In this document: positions 5,692-5,870 of the stretch, piece after piece
How positions within the stretch are numbered: the stretch's first letter is position 1
How the letters are laid out: each line of letters starts with the position of its first letter
NCBI GenBank assembly: GCA_009839585.1
Contig: VXPI01000416.1
Location: 1 to 5,870, forward strand
DNA from: Gammaproteobacteria bacterium
GTDB lineage: Bacteria > Pseudomonadota > Gammaproteobacteria > Arenicellales > Poriferihabitantaceae
Reading direction: 5' to 3'
Length of the DNA: 5,870 bases
The notes under the pieces: generated by a model
The model's input: the letters and a program-made list of their open reading frames with translations, nothing else
Told to the model about the DNA's origin: nothing
Database searches by the model: none
Translations under genes and position numbers: made by a program

Positions 5692-5870
5692 TGCACAATG
5701 GGGAAACTTTAGCAGGCATCTGGAATTTTACCAAGTATTCTTTATTATTCCTTGTTAGGTCGGATTCCCTAATCCAAAAATAGAAAACATGGAAATACGT
5801 TGAACGCCCTGCATAACGTGGTTTTCGAGAGTTCTGAAGTTTCACCCAGTGGGTGATTCCGGCTTCGGGG
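5672..5870 (-). other. Unassigned region with an open minus-strand frame running off the edge
   Basis: The minus strand stays open from the window edge into the transposase frame, so a GTG at 5845 or an upstream start could in principle extend the transposase by about 60 residues. Those residues match nothing I recognise in the IS1595 family, whose proteins normally begin close to the KHYRE segment, so I treat this as upstream DNA. It contains a palindrome at 5842-5856. Confidence 0.4.
5842..5856. repeat. Short palindrome near the right edge
   Basis: TCACCC (5842-5847), AGT, then GGGTGA (5851-5856): six-base arms and a three-base loop. There is no T-run on either side, so a terminator is not supported. 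It may be an operator-like or mobile-element sequence; its role is unknown. Confidence 0.5.

Noticed and set aside
5534..5845. A separate 103-residue gene on the minus strand near the right edge.
   Set aside because: Its last 45 residues are clearly the N-terminus of the IS1595-type transposase; the upstream part matches nothing and is probably non-coding.

Overview
The window looks chromosomal and proteobacterial, most likely from a gammaproteobacterium. The basis is the rnc-era pair with the usual 226-residue RNase III form, a YbfF-type esterase close to the enterobacterial protein in its motifs, and an SRAP/YedK protein. Species cannot be read from the sequence.

Left part (1-2808) is housekeeping. 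On the minus strand, rnc (RNase III, 392-1072) overlaps era (1-399, continuing past the left edge) by 8 bases, and a plausible sigma70 promoter lies at 1156-1185. Divergently, on the plus strand, a YedK/HMCES-type abasic-site crosslinking protein (1279-1956) is followed after about 40 bases by an alpha/beta hydrolase of the YbfF/ABHD11 group (1999-2808).

A gene-poor gap (2809-3242) separates this block from an accessory block on the minus strand. Read in the direction of transcription (right to left), the block holds a broken IS1595/ISXO2-type transposase (4679-5671), a beta-class DNA methyltransferase (3855-4682) and a small endonuclease (3243-3854). The endonuclease has the BglII-type active-site pattern D-x8-E-x-Q. 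The three are packed like one transcription unit: the transposase stop and methyltransferase start share ATGA, and the methyltransferase stop touches the endonuclease start with a strong Shine-Dalgarno site inside the methyltransferase tail.

The methyltransferase and endonuclease look intact and form a complete two-gene Type II restriction-modification system. The transposase is dead: it has two compensating frameshifts, two in-frame TAG stops, lost zinc-ribbon cysteines and an altered first catalytic Asp. The most interesting reading is that the restriction system travelled as passenger cargo of an IS1595-type transposon and stayed after the transposase decayed. Weak, degenerate candidate inverted ends at 2972-2999 and 5666-5691 fit this but do not prove it. 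The last 200 bases hold short repeats, a small palindrome and an open minus-strand frame running off the edge that I cannot identify.
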